64,000 nucleotides of DNA. Origin: Diadophis punctatus similis (lineage: Eukaryota > Chordata > Lepidosauria > Squamata > Dipsadidae). How positions within the stretch are numbered: position 1 is the first letter of the stretch; every line of letters starts with the position of its first letter. Below are positions 48,601 to 60,600 of the stretch, one piece after another. A program made the position numbers and the translations under genes. The stretch is taken from the NCBI GenBank assembly GCA_023053685.1, contig JALIGW010000002.1:163944534-164008533 (forward strand), written 5' to 3'. The notes beneath the pieces are model-generated. The model saw only the letters and a list, made by a program, of their open reading frames with translations, ran no database searches and was not told the origin of the DNA.

Positions 48601-51600
48601 GAATTTCTCTCTTGTGCCACATTTTTTTAGAGAGCAGGCGGCGGCGCTGGAAGAGCTGGTTTCCCGCTCTCGCACCGATCAACTCAGCTCTTGCAGCCAC
48701 TGCGGCGCTGAGAGAGCAGTATTTAGCTCTCGCGCCATTTTTGAGAGTGCAAGCCGCGGAGGGCACTCAGAGATTCGAATTCACTCGCGCCGATTTTTTT
48801 ATTTGCAAGGGACGGCACTGGGAGAGCCGAATTTCTGTTCTCGCGCCATTTTCAGACCAAGAGTTTTCATACACATTTTATAATATGTGAATCAATACCT
48901 TCATTCTGGTGATTATAATTTTTAAATTGTGTTCAACTTCTTTTAACATAGTACTTTTGGACTTAGCATGTTTTCTGATGCCTTTGTTGGCATAGTCATC
49001 AAACATAGAAATTGGATTATTTCTGGAATCAGTATTTTTATCATTAATTTTCAAAATTCATATGGTTAAATTTAGCTTTTGAATGTTTTCACTTATATTT
49101 TATGTAGAATAAGAATCAGAATTGTTTTGCTGTTATGTGCTTTGCTATTATGCCTACACAATATTCATGCTTTCGTGATCTCACTGTTGTACTATTATCA
49201 AGATAGATATGGGGCTGAATGGAACTCGTGTTTTACGCACAGTTGTTGACCAAAGTAGAAAATGATTGGAAAATAAGGGAAAATAATTTCAGCAGTCTTT
49301 GAAGTCTAAAGTTAATAGTTACTTTTCCATAAAATATGTATATTATAAAAATTGCTTGATTATTATTTTATTCTTTCAGTACTCCACTCCAAGATAAGCC
49401 AAAATTTAGAAGTTAGCATTTGATAAGGAGAAAAATAGCAAAATAAAAACTTGGATATGCCAGGAAAACTGGTACGCAGTTTTCTGTAATAGTTTAGCAG
49501 TTTGCTAAAACTTGAAGTGTATTGCTATAGCCTCTCTAAGAAAAACAAGAATTAGAAGAAATAAGATATGCATAATTTCATAGTTCTCCAAATAAGTTTG
49601 GTAAATCTTATTTATTACTGTTACATATCAGTGAGTTGCACATTTTACTGACAGTTCATTTTCATAACTTGTTGAGACCTGAGAAGTGATGCTATGCAAT
49701 TTATGAATAAGTACATAAAACTTTTTTCCTCAGTCGTCGTGATGATATGGAGTCATTAGGATATGTATTGATGTACTTTAACAGAACCAGCTTGCCGTGG
49801 CAAGGATTAAAGGTATGTTAAAAACTTCATACAGAGTTGTAAAAGACCATACTAAAATATTCAGATACTATGGAATAGATAGAATATCTGGCATGATATG
49901 GCAATAGCAATAGCACTTAGACTTATATACCGCTTTATAGTGCTTTACAGCCCTCTCTAAGCGGTTTACAGAGTTCAGCATATTGCCCCCAACAATCTGG
50001 GACCTCATTTTACCGACCTCAGAAGGATGGAAGGCTGAGTCAACCTTGAGCCGGTGAGATTTGAACTGCTGAACTGCAGTGCTGCTTTTAACCACTGCGG
50101 CACCCTACACATACCGTGTTTCCCCGAAAATAATACATGTCCCCATAATAAGGCCAATCAGGCTTTTCAGCGCATGCGCTGAAATAAGCCCACTCCCCAA
50201 AATAAGCCCCCCCAACTACTTTCCAGGGAAAGGGGGGGACATGCCAGGAGCCACTCTTTTTGCGTCGGGCACTCTTTTGGCCGGGAGAGAGAGAGAGAAA
50301 GCAAGAGAGGGGTGCGCGCACACCCCACGGGACTGGCTCGGCTCTGCCTCAGGCAGCATTTTGAAACGTGCTCCTGCCTGCGAGGAAGAGGAGGCGAGCC
50401 TCAATCCCTGCCTCGCAGCCTCCTCGCAGGCAGGAGCGTGTTTCAAAATGCCGCTGGAGGCAGAGCGCAGAGGAGCCGAGCCAGTCTGCGCACCCGCGGG
50501 TGTGCGGGCACCCGTTTCTCGCTTGCTCTTTCTCCAAGGAACGCAACGGAGCTACAAGTCCCAGGTAGGATGCGCATCTCGTGGCCCGGCCCGCCTCACC
50601 TGCTACCCCCAAATTGCGCCCCACCGTGAAACACGCGTCCTACCTGACACTTGTAGCTCCATTGCGTTCCTCGGTGTTCTGTCCAGAGAAGCCCATTGTA
50701 AAAGCAAACTTCTCTCGAGTTCAATCATACTTCTCGAACTCACGAGAAGTTTTTTTTTACAATGGGCTTCTCTGGACACAACACCGAGGAACGCGACAGA
50801 GCTACAAGTCCCAGGTAGGACGCACATCTTCCGGCCCGCCCGACTTGCCACCCCCAAATTGCGTCCCATCTCAAGATGCGTGTCCTACCTGTTAGGTAGA
50901 ATGCGCGTCTCGCGGCCCAACACGTCCCACCTCCCAGAAATGAGTCTCTGTGAGACTCGTCCCGCCACTGCCGCTGCCTCGTGGAGCAGGACTCTACAAG
51001 GCTTGTGCCGTTGCATGCACAAACGGCAGCACTACCGTGAGGTTCGACATACCAGCACAGCCGCGAGCGGCAGGACGCCAGCTGTGCTGGTATAAAGCTC
51101 GCTACAGTCCTGCAGTTTGTGCATGCCACAGCACAACAAGCCTTGCAGAGTCCTGCTCCACGAGGCGGTGGCGGCAGGCCAGCTGCTCGGCCGGCGCCAA
51201 GAACAGGAAGGGGAGGCGGTGACGATGGACATACAGTCCCACGGTCGCCACCTACTGCACCCCTAAAATAATAAGCCCCCCCCCAATAAGGCCAAGGCCA
51301 TATTTCGGGGGTTAAAAGAAAACCCTTTCTTATTTTCGGGGAAACACGGTAGGTATAAACCGAGTATGGTCTAGGCTGCTTTTATTTGCTTATTTCTGAC
51401 AAATACTTTACAGTTAGAAGATGCTCAGAGAAAGATATTAGGGGTGAGATAGCCTTAAAGAACAGTGTAAAGCAGTGATGGCAAACCTTTTTTTCCTCGG
51501 ATGCCAACACCCATAATTTAATTTCCCTCCCTACGCCGCCCACCCCCCTGTGCATGCACGCGCGACCCCCCCATGCTGCCCTGCCACCCGTGCATGCACG

Positions 51601-54600
51601 CATGACCCCCCACTCCCCGACTTCTGTTGGGCCCAGTAGGCCCGTTTGTTGCCCTCCTCAGGCTCCCCTGGAGCCTGGGGAGGGCGAAAACGGCCGCCCC
51701 CGGAGGCCCTTCGGAGGCCAAATACCCCCTCCCAGAGCCTCCACGCGAGCCGAAAATCAGCTGGCCGGTGTGCACATGTGAGCTGGAGCTGAGCTAGAGC
51801 AACGGCTGGCATGCCGGCAGATATGGCTCCGCGTGCCACGTGCCACAGGTTCGCCATCACGGATGTAAAGTTTGAATAATGATTTGGAGAAGTTATGGAA
51901 AAGTGTGTCCTGTCCAAAGAACTTTGGTTATCCTCAGGCCTTGCTCAAAGTACTGCAGCCTCTCCATCTTCAGGACGATGGATTGCGATTTAAAAATGAG
52001 AGATATGCATGCATAGACACACATTCATTCACAGTCATTGAGATAATGTACAAGTGTGTGTGTGTGTGAGAGAGAGAGATAGAAATCTGTTTAAGGTGGG
52101 GTACAGCAATCCATTAGGCCTCAGAAACAGGCCTGGCAGGTCTGGACAATGTTACAGGGCACACAGACAGCATATCTTGATTTGGATATCTTGGTGGTCC
52201 CGTTCTTTCCACAACATGTTGGTACTTTCTCAAGAAGTTATATAATTCAGATGATGATTTTGAGTAAATTGATGGTAGAAAGCAATTTGTGCTGGCAATG
52301 CTAAGCTATCAGATGCAATCTAATACCAAGAGCATTATGAGATTTCTATATTTACTCATAATCTGACTGTATAGGAAAAATAGTAGAAACAGCCATATAA
52401 TCCTATCATGAGCTAATTAAGTTGCAGTAAAGCATGTAAGAAAGATTTTTATTCTTTTTGCAGTGAATTCTGGAACTTGGTAATTTCCTTTAGATCTATG
52501 ATAATAAATTTGCTCCATAAGAGCACTCCCCCCCCCCAAAGTGGGTGGAAATGGTGCCAGTCCTTTGGTGAATAGCAGCCAGGCAGTGGCGGCAAGGTCC
52601 TTTTACAGTGCTGAACCCCGCCTCTTCTGTCTTTTTCATTGCCCGCTTCTTCTGTCTCTTTTCCGCAGTGCAGGAGTCAAAAGGCAGAGCTGGCACATGA
52701 GAGGACACCTATCTGTGGTCCTCTCAGGCTCCGCCTGATTTTTTTTTTCCCCTCCTCTAAGCCTAGGTGCATCTTACGGTCAGGTGCATCTTATAGTACA
52801 AAAAATACGGTAGTATTGTTCCATTTATATATATCCATATTTTCTGCAGGCTGCAACAAAGAAGCAGAAATATGAAAAAATTAGTGAAAAGAAGATGTCT
52901 ACTCCTGTTGAAGTTTTGTGTAAGGTACAAACTGTTTTAAACATTTTAAGTCTTTGATAATAAATCATATTTTCTTCTGTAAATAAGCCAATAATTTTGG
53001 AAGGTATAATTAATATTATAAAGATATTTAACTGCGTGTACTAGTGAAATTTATTTATTTATTAATGAGATTTATATACCGCCTCATAGTGCAAGCACTC
53101 TCTAAGCGGTTTACACCATTAAGCAATGTATATTTTTTATATTGCCCCCGACAATCTGGGTCCTCATTTTACCTACCTCGGAAGGATGGAAGGCTGAGTC
53201 AACCCTGAGCCGGTGAGATTTGAACAGCTGAACTCAAATCACAGTCAGCTAAAGTAGTCTGCAGTACTGCTCTCTAACCGCTGCGCCACCTCGGTCTTTA
53301 CAATATTATTTATATACTCAGAAATGGTCTTTACAGTAGTTATAACTGATCTCTCTTTAATTTTTAGTGTCACTTTTTCTTTTGTTCATTACTTACCATT
53401 TTCCTAAAAAAAATGATGTAGAACTGAATTTCTGAGTATACAAATTGTGGGGATTCTGTCTCCAACTCTTGCTTTGATTTCTTCTGTTTACAGGGATTTC
53501 CTGCAGAATTTGCAATGTACCTAAACTACTGCCGTGGCCTGCGCTTTGAAGAAGCTCCTGATTATATGTATCTGAGGCAGCTATTCCGTATCCTTTTCAG
53601 GTTAGTCTTGTAGGATACTTCTTGAATATAGAACAGTTTTAACAACAATGGTTGTTCACATGGTTAGCTTGGCTAGATAACACTCTATCATTCTAGAGGT
53701 TTGGCTGAAAATATAAAAATATGTAAAAGAAATTTGGATATACTGGAAATAGACTTCATTGGGAAGAGGTCCTTTCCTGATACTGTATCAAAATGATTTT
53801 GTGTCTGGGTAGCCCACCTCTTATTGCGCTGTGATGTCTGTTTTATGATTGGCTATATTGGTCAGATCAGCCATTTTGGAATTAAGCAAGCTGTACTCTG
53901 CAACAACCATTTGAGGAAGTATTTTCTTTGGTCTACAAAGGTTGGTTATACCATAATTTAGTCAATTCAACATAAACTACACTTGAAATTAGTACTGTGC
54001 TGTAACTGTTAGTGAATCTATGTTTTTTTGCAGTGCTGAATTTGCTCAAAATTAATGTTGACTGCAGAGGAGGTTAAAGTGAGTGATCAAGATCGCAATA
54101 GTCATATGTGGTCATTTGCAGAATTGCAGAAGTTTATCCGTGCACTTAGTGCAGGGTTCAACTAAAAAAAAAGAAATGGGGATGAAGATTGGTATTTCTC
54201 TTTCTCCTATTAACCAGTTTGAAGGGCTTTATCCACTTTATGCATGGGACTCTTTCCACTCGAGCCAAGGCTTCTGTACTTTTTTTAGAAATACAGAGGA
54301 CTTTGAAAGTTGCTTCAAGCAGATTTTAATTATTAACCACCGCCCTGCCTAATGTTCAATGTTTTACAAAATGCTACATTTTGAATGCCAGTTAAACCTG
54401 CTTATGCAACAGCAATTCAAGTATTATATTTCAGTGATGGTTTTCTTACTTTTTAAATTGTACCTTCTGCAGGACCCTGAATCATCAATACGACTACACA
54501 TTTGACTGGACAATGTTAAAGCAGAAAGCCGCACAGCAGGCAGCCTCTTCCAGTGGGCAGGGGCAGCAAACCCAAACCCCCACAGGCAAGCAAACTGACA

Positions 54601-57600
54601 AATCCAAGAATAACCTGAAAGGTTAGTAGCCAAGAACCAAGTGACGTTACAGACCAAAAATGATAAACACTAATTTGGATCCTGTTGGTGATACGTGTTA
54701 GCTCAAGGAGGTCATTAAAAACACTTATTTGGCTATTTAGTAATTAAAAAACGGACGTCCTTGGAAAATTTGACTACTAACTTTAAACCAAGTGTCCTTG
54801 TTTTCATATCATTTCTTTGGGTATGTTGGGTCATTTTAACCACTGCATCTTCTGCTCCCTCATTAACCCCTCTTCAAGATAAGCTGGCTTGGTGGGAACA
54901 TAGTATGAACCAAAATCTTGGACCTAACATTTTAAGGAAGAAATTTTCTATTAATTTTTGTTCTGGCTTTGGTATGGGTTTCTTTGGAGGGAATCCCCCC
55001 CCAAGAGGTAAATGTTTTCTTTGAATATATCCCTCCTCCCCACCCCGGTAAATGACATTAATTTTACTACAGACAACCTTAGTAGGCAGCATGTACATTA
55101 TTATATAAATAAGTAAAATTGGGGTATTTTTTAAAAAAAATTAGGACATAGCTTCAGCATGATGATACTCTGCATTCTCTGAATAGCTTAGCTAACAATG
55201 CTACAGGGAGACAAGAGTTCCCATGTTCATGCACAAACACAGTCAAATCTTTGTCACCCCTCTTCCTCAGTAAAAGACAAGAAAGGCAACGATCAGAGGA
55301 TTTAGGAGGGTAGGTTAAATTTAGGCAGAATCTATCAAATATATGTATACTGTATATAAGGGATAGGGGAGAGAAACAGAAAGTAAACAAATTCAACTGA
55401 AATTACTCCTACGTTCCTGGGGGGGATCTGTTTCTAGTTTTAATTATAGATCTATTTGAGATTTATTGACAAAATAATAAAAGAAGCAACTTTCTATGGC
55501 AGCAGGCAGTAAATGGATCACATTTGGGAATATGTTAATTATGTTTCTATATCTGTAAATAAGATGGGCAAGCACACAAAATGCTAACAGTGTAACAAAG
55601 AAATGCAAGCCCTGAGTATCCAAATGAAACTCCACGAGGCTTGGTCCTCTTTGAAGATAACTGGAAAGCAAAATGAGTCAAGTCTGCACATGCAAGATCT
55701 TCAGGTCAGTAAATACTGTCATAATTTTTCAAAATTGGGACTCTTTACTTTTCTCTGTTTTGAGGTTGGTTTAAATTTTTGAATTATGTATAAATAAAAC
55801 CAATCCATTTTTATTTAATTGAAATAAAAAGATGCACATTCCTTTTATAAGTACACATTATTGGTGCATATAACAAAGAATACGATTTAAAAGACCACAG
55901 TACTAATGATGCTTTTTTTTATTTAGGAGATTCTATACAGGACTCTGATAACTGACTGCACACACCATTTTCAATCATATCATCAATGCCTACCATTTTA
56001 GAATTACCTGATTAAAAATGTTTCAATTACATCAAATATGTCAGAAAAAATATTTGAAAAAAGAAAACCGTTTAGCTGGAAAAAAGAAGAATAAAAGTCT
56101 ACTATCCACAAATAGGCCTAGATAAATTTATGATAACAGATTACAGCAAGAGGAAATTGATGAAAACAGTGTCTCTCTTTATGCAGCAAAGTCTCTCTTT
56201 CTTACGGATGAGAACACATCGTTGATACAATATAGTCTCTTTGCCAGGATGCAGTCCATCAGAGCAAAACAAAGATCATAAGGAAATTATTGGATAAAAC
56301 GTATAAGAAGGAAATAGAAAAGTGTGCAAATCTAGAAGGAACCACTATTGATTGAACTATGTGACCATATTCACAAATAATCCAATCATATATGTTTTTG
56401 AATCAACAGAAAAAAAGAATTGTTTCCTTACTTAAATTATTGAGACATAAATGTATATATTATTGAATGCTAGCAAGAATTCCAAACTGTAAAAATATTT
56501 TTATTAAAAGGTTAATATGCATTTTTGTCATAATGATGCGAAGATATCAGGATGAGAAGAGATACAGAAATCAAGAAGACCAAAAACAATAAAATACCAC
56601 TTTGTGGAATATCCTTCAGCTGTTCCAGAAGTAAGGATGATAATGCTGAAATTGCAAAACATATCTGCTGTACAGTTATAATTTGGCAACAGCTGTTCTG
56701 AAAGCAAGAGGACTTGATTCTACCTCAAGCCGTGCAGTAATTCTAATTAGTAAATATTGAGCAGTATACAAAAGTAGAGATTGAAAAATTGTAGTCAGTT
56801 TTTTTTTTAAAAAAATAATTGGGATAAAGCAAACCTAGAAACATGCAGTCTCCCTTAAGCCTATTCCCATAGCGCTCTTAACTAAGTGCAAGAAAATTAT
56901 TGTTTCATTTCGGCTGTTTTGTTGAAGTGCGAAAGGAATTGACCAAGATTTTAAATTAAATTTTCCAAAGACAGAGTTAAATGCAGACATTAACATGAAG
57001 TATTTCCAACTCATTGTCATTATTTTCAGTATTCAATATAGGAGAAATATTTTAAGGAAGAATTGCTTATGACAGGGATAGCCAGCAATAACCCATCAAA
57101 ATGGCTGTAAAGCACTGTGAAGCAGTATATAAGTCTAAGTGCTATTGCTAAAATATACCAATTATACTTAATTTCATGCCTAGTCAGATCTAATTTAAGG
57201 AACATTTTTTAAGTTTTAAAAGCAATATATTCGATTTCAGACTACTGAAATGATAATCCAGTTATCTAACAACAGTATCCTCTTTCTCTGAACTTGTAAA
57301 GAAAAGTCTTTTCTTTCTTTGCATTCATTTTAAATTCAGAAGTAATTTGGGATTTGAAAAAAGGAAATGTTTTTTTTCCAGTTTACGAATCAGAGTGTTT
57401 TCACTTGGTTGAAATTCCTGTTCTTGTTTAAAGCAGCATTTTAAAGAGGATTATGTGTTCAGACATGTTACTTAAATATTGTTTGAATTTATTGAAAACC
57501 AGAATAAAACAAGTTAATTAATATCACCTAAATTGTAAATAGTAGTGGTAGGAGATATTTTCCCAGTAACTATGCCAAAAATCCTCTCAAATGGGACAAA

Positions 57601-60600
57601 TTTGAAAGAAACATCTAACTTGTAGGAATGTGCATGAAATGGGGAAAGAGATGGCTTAATTGGATAGAGGTGAAGAGAAGAAAGAAAGAAAGAAAGAAAG
57701 GTGTTTCTACCAGTGGAGTTGCAAGTAGAAGGATTATATTGGATAAGGAGGACAAGGGCTGGAGACTTATTGAGATTGTGTTAGGCAGGAGAAAGGGTTA
57801 CATAAAACAGATACTACAATATTTATATCTTGGGGAGGGAGGTAATGGTAGAAAGGGTGAAAGGGCATGTAGTCCTTGACTTACGGCCACAATTGAGCTT
57901 GGCATTTCGGTCATAAATCGCTGCAGTCATTTAAGCAAGGCACCCATGTGTTTGCCTTACTCTGAGCTCTTGTCATTGTGGTACTGCCTCAGGGAATGCA
58001 GGAGGCCCAGTGCCCCCTGCATGCAGAAACTTGCCACAAGACCAGAAGCATCAATCGGCTAGGCCCAGCAGAATGCGGAGCCTTCTCCCTCTACCACCAC
58101 TTCTGGGTCCACTTTTCTGTCACCTCACTTCATTCTGCACCTGAGTCCTATTCCCATGGTTCAAGAAGGTTCCTTCTCCAAATTGTGCAATTTGGAGGAG
58201 TCTTCCAATCTAAGAACGATGGCATTCACTAGTGTTTTATCTTCTGAAGCGGAAAACGCTAGCGAGGCTGGCGTTCTGAAAGGCTCTGAACTTCAGCATG
58301 TTGAAACTTAATATATTAAGTTGTTATACAACTCAAGTTGTATCAATCCATCTTTCATATATATCCCAGCTCATAATCTGAGATGTCTCAGTGGGGTTTT
58401 TTTAATGCCATTTTGGCTGGTTGGTTGGCTTTTTCTTTGGGTGAACAGAATGCCAGTAATACACCAGAAAATGTGGTGCTCCAGTAGATCATCTTGCTTG
58501 ATATCTATATGTTAAAAGGAAAGACAAATTATATTTCTTATTCTATAATGTTACTCACACAGCTAGACTTCTGTTATGGCAGAGGCACGAGGCTATAGAA
58601 AAACCCCATTGGAATGTTGAATTAGGGCAGATTAATACGACAGTGCAATATAAAGGAATTCTGATAATAGGAATAATAGAACAGAGTTATATTAAAAGCT
58701 TTTTAAATACAAAGCATTAATTTACAATTGCTACTTCAGTGGGTAATTCAGACTTTTTGCTCATTTAGAAATTGTTCATCAAATAGTGACAAATCAGATG
58801 GGACATGAAAAAGGCTGTTTGTACACTATATGAATAAGAATTGCTAACTAAAAATGTTGGAACAACACTGTAATATTATAATCCACTTGAAATAGTTAAT
58901 TTAAAAGCCTTAATTTTCTTTACAGTATCTCTTTACATATGGTATGGTACAGGTAGTCCTCAAGTTAGGATCACAACTGAGCCCAAAATTTCTGTTGCTA
59001 ACCGAGACAATTGTTAAATGAATTTTGCCCCATTTTACGACCTTTCTTGCAACAGTTAAGTGAATCACCACAGTTGTTAAGTTAGTAACACAATTGTTAA
59101 GTGAATCTAGCTTCCCCATTGACTTTGCTTGTCAGAAGGTAACAAAAAGTAATCACATGACATCAGGAAACTACAGCTGTCATGAGTCAGTTACCAAGCA
59201 TCTGAATTTTGATCACGTGACCATGGAAATGCTGTAACAGTTGTAAGTGTGAAAAAACGGTCAGAAGCCACTTTTTTCAATGGTTGTAACTTCACACATT
59301 CACTGAATGAACTGTTGTAAATCGAGGACTACCTGTACTTGATTGGATGCAGATTTACCTATTAAATAAACAATGTATCCAGAAAAACTCCAAAGGCTGA
59401 AGTCTGATAACTACTTTAATGCAAGTTAATTTTAGTTGCCAGTCTGCAAAACGTCACTCTTTTTTACAGGACTGCATTCAGATGGAAATTGATACGCACA
59501 TAGTAGCTAGAATAATCAAAATGTTAAGTTTATTCTGATTAGAGTATTTTGTAAGGCATTCAGTCGTAGCATTATGATTGTGTATACCTTTCCAGACTTG
59601 TGCATTCTGTACTGCTTTGCAACTTTGCTTTAAACACCTGGACTATTTATCTGCTATAAGGAATGGTTAAGTAAGACTTTCATCACCCTTTATTGAACTT
59701 AATAATTGTTCTGACCACAGTATTATTTTCTCTAAAATACCAGTGCAATAGGTACTGAATGTACTAGATGCAGCCTCATGTATAGTTTTGGAGGAGGATG
59801 TAGTTGATTTTTTATTGTTCTAGCATTTATTTTGGCTCAGTATACAATGTAGTTGCCTGGGTGTAGTTGGGCAAGATGGTCATGGAAACATCCATACCTG
59901 ATTTTCCAAACAAATGGTTTTAATTTTTTTTTTTGCTAGGACATTGGTATCCTAGATACATTGCTTATATTTATTTATTTTCTATCTGTGATAACCAGCT
60001 TAAGTTATTGGAGAGTGTCTAACTCATATCTGGAAAAGATAGAATTTAATAAAGGATGTAACCTACATTTGAAATGTATTTTACAAGTACAGTCAAGAGT
60101 GGAAAGTGAGTCAGTATTGTTAAGTTGCAGCTTGTTCGAACTGCCCTTAAATGTGTTTATGGGTGAAAAATCCTGGACTGGTATGAAGTCTCTAGTTCAA
60201 ATACTTCTCAGTCAGTGTGATTGGATGGGTGATGTGTTTAAAAATTTGCTCTGAGGCCACTCATGATTTTTTCTTTTTTATACTTTTCCTACTTTTTAAG
60301 CTATGAGTCCCCCAGAGTCGACCTATAAATTGTACAGATAAATTAAATCATCTAATTATAAAGAGGATTCTACTTGAGATAAAAACTGATAAAAAAATAC
60401 CGTTTTTAGAGACCTAGACTCAACAGAAAAAGACTAGATACAGTCAAGTATCTTATTTCTGCATGAGTCTGGAAAAAAATAAGCTCGCTTGTCTTTTTCA
60501 AAGCCTTCACAGCCTTGATATGTATCATAAAGCAGAACATTCTTTAGTATCATTCCTAAAAGTATCATCCAACATTTCTTTATTAAACACTTTCTGCTAG

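Noticed and set aside
50079..51095. 338-codon frame, the longest after the L1, with apparent internal repeats
   Set aside because: Lies wholly inside the fold-back MITE. Both strands and several frames are open because of GC-rich inverted repeats. No family motif.
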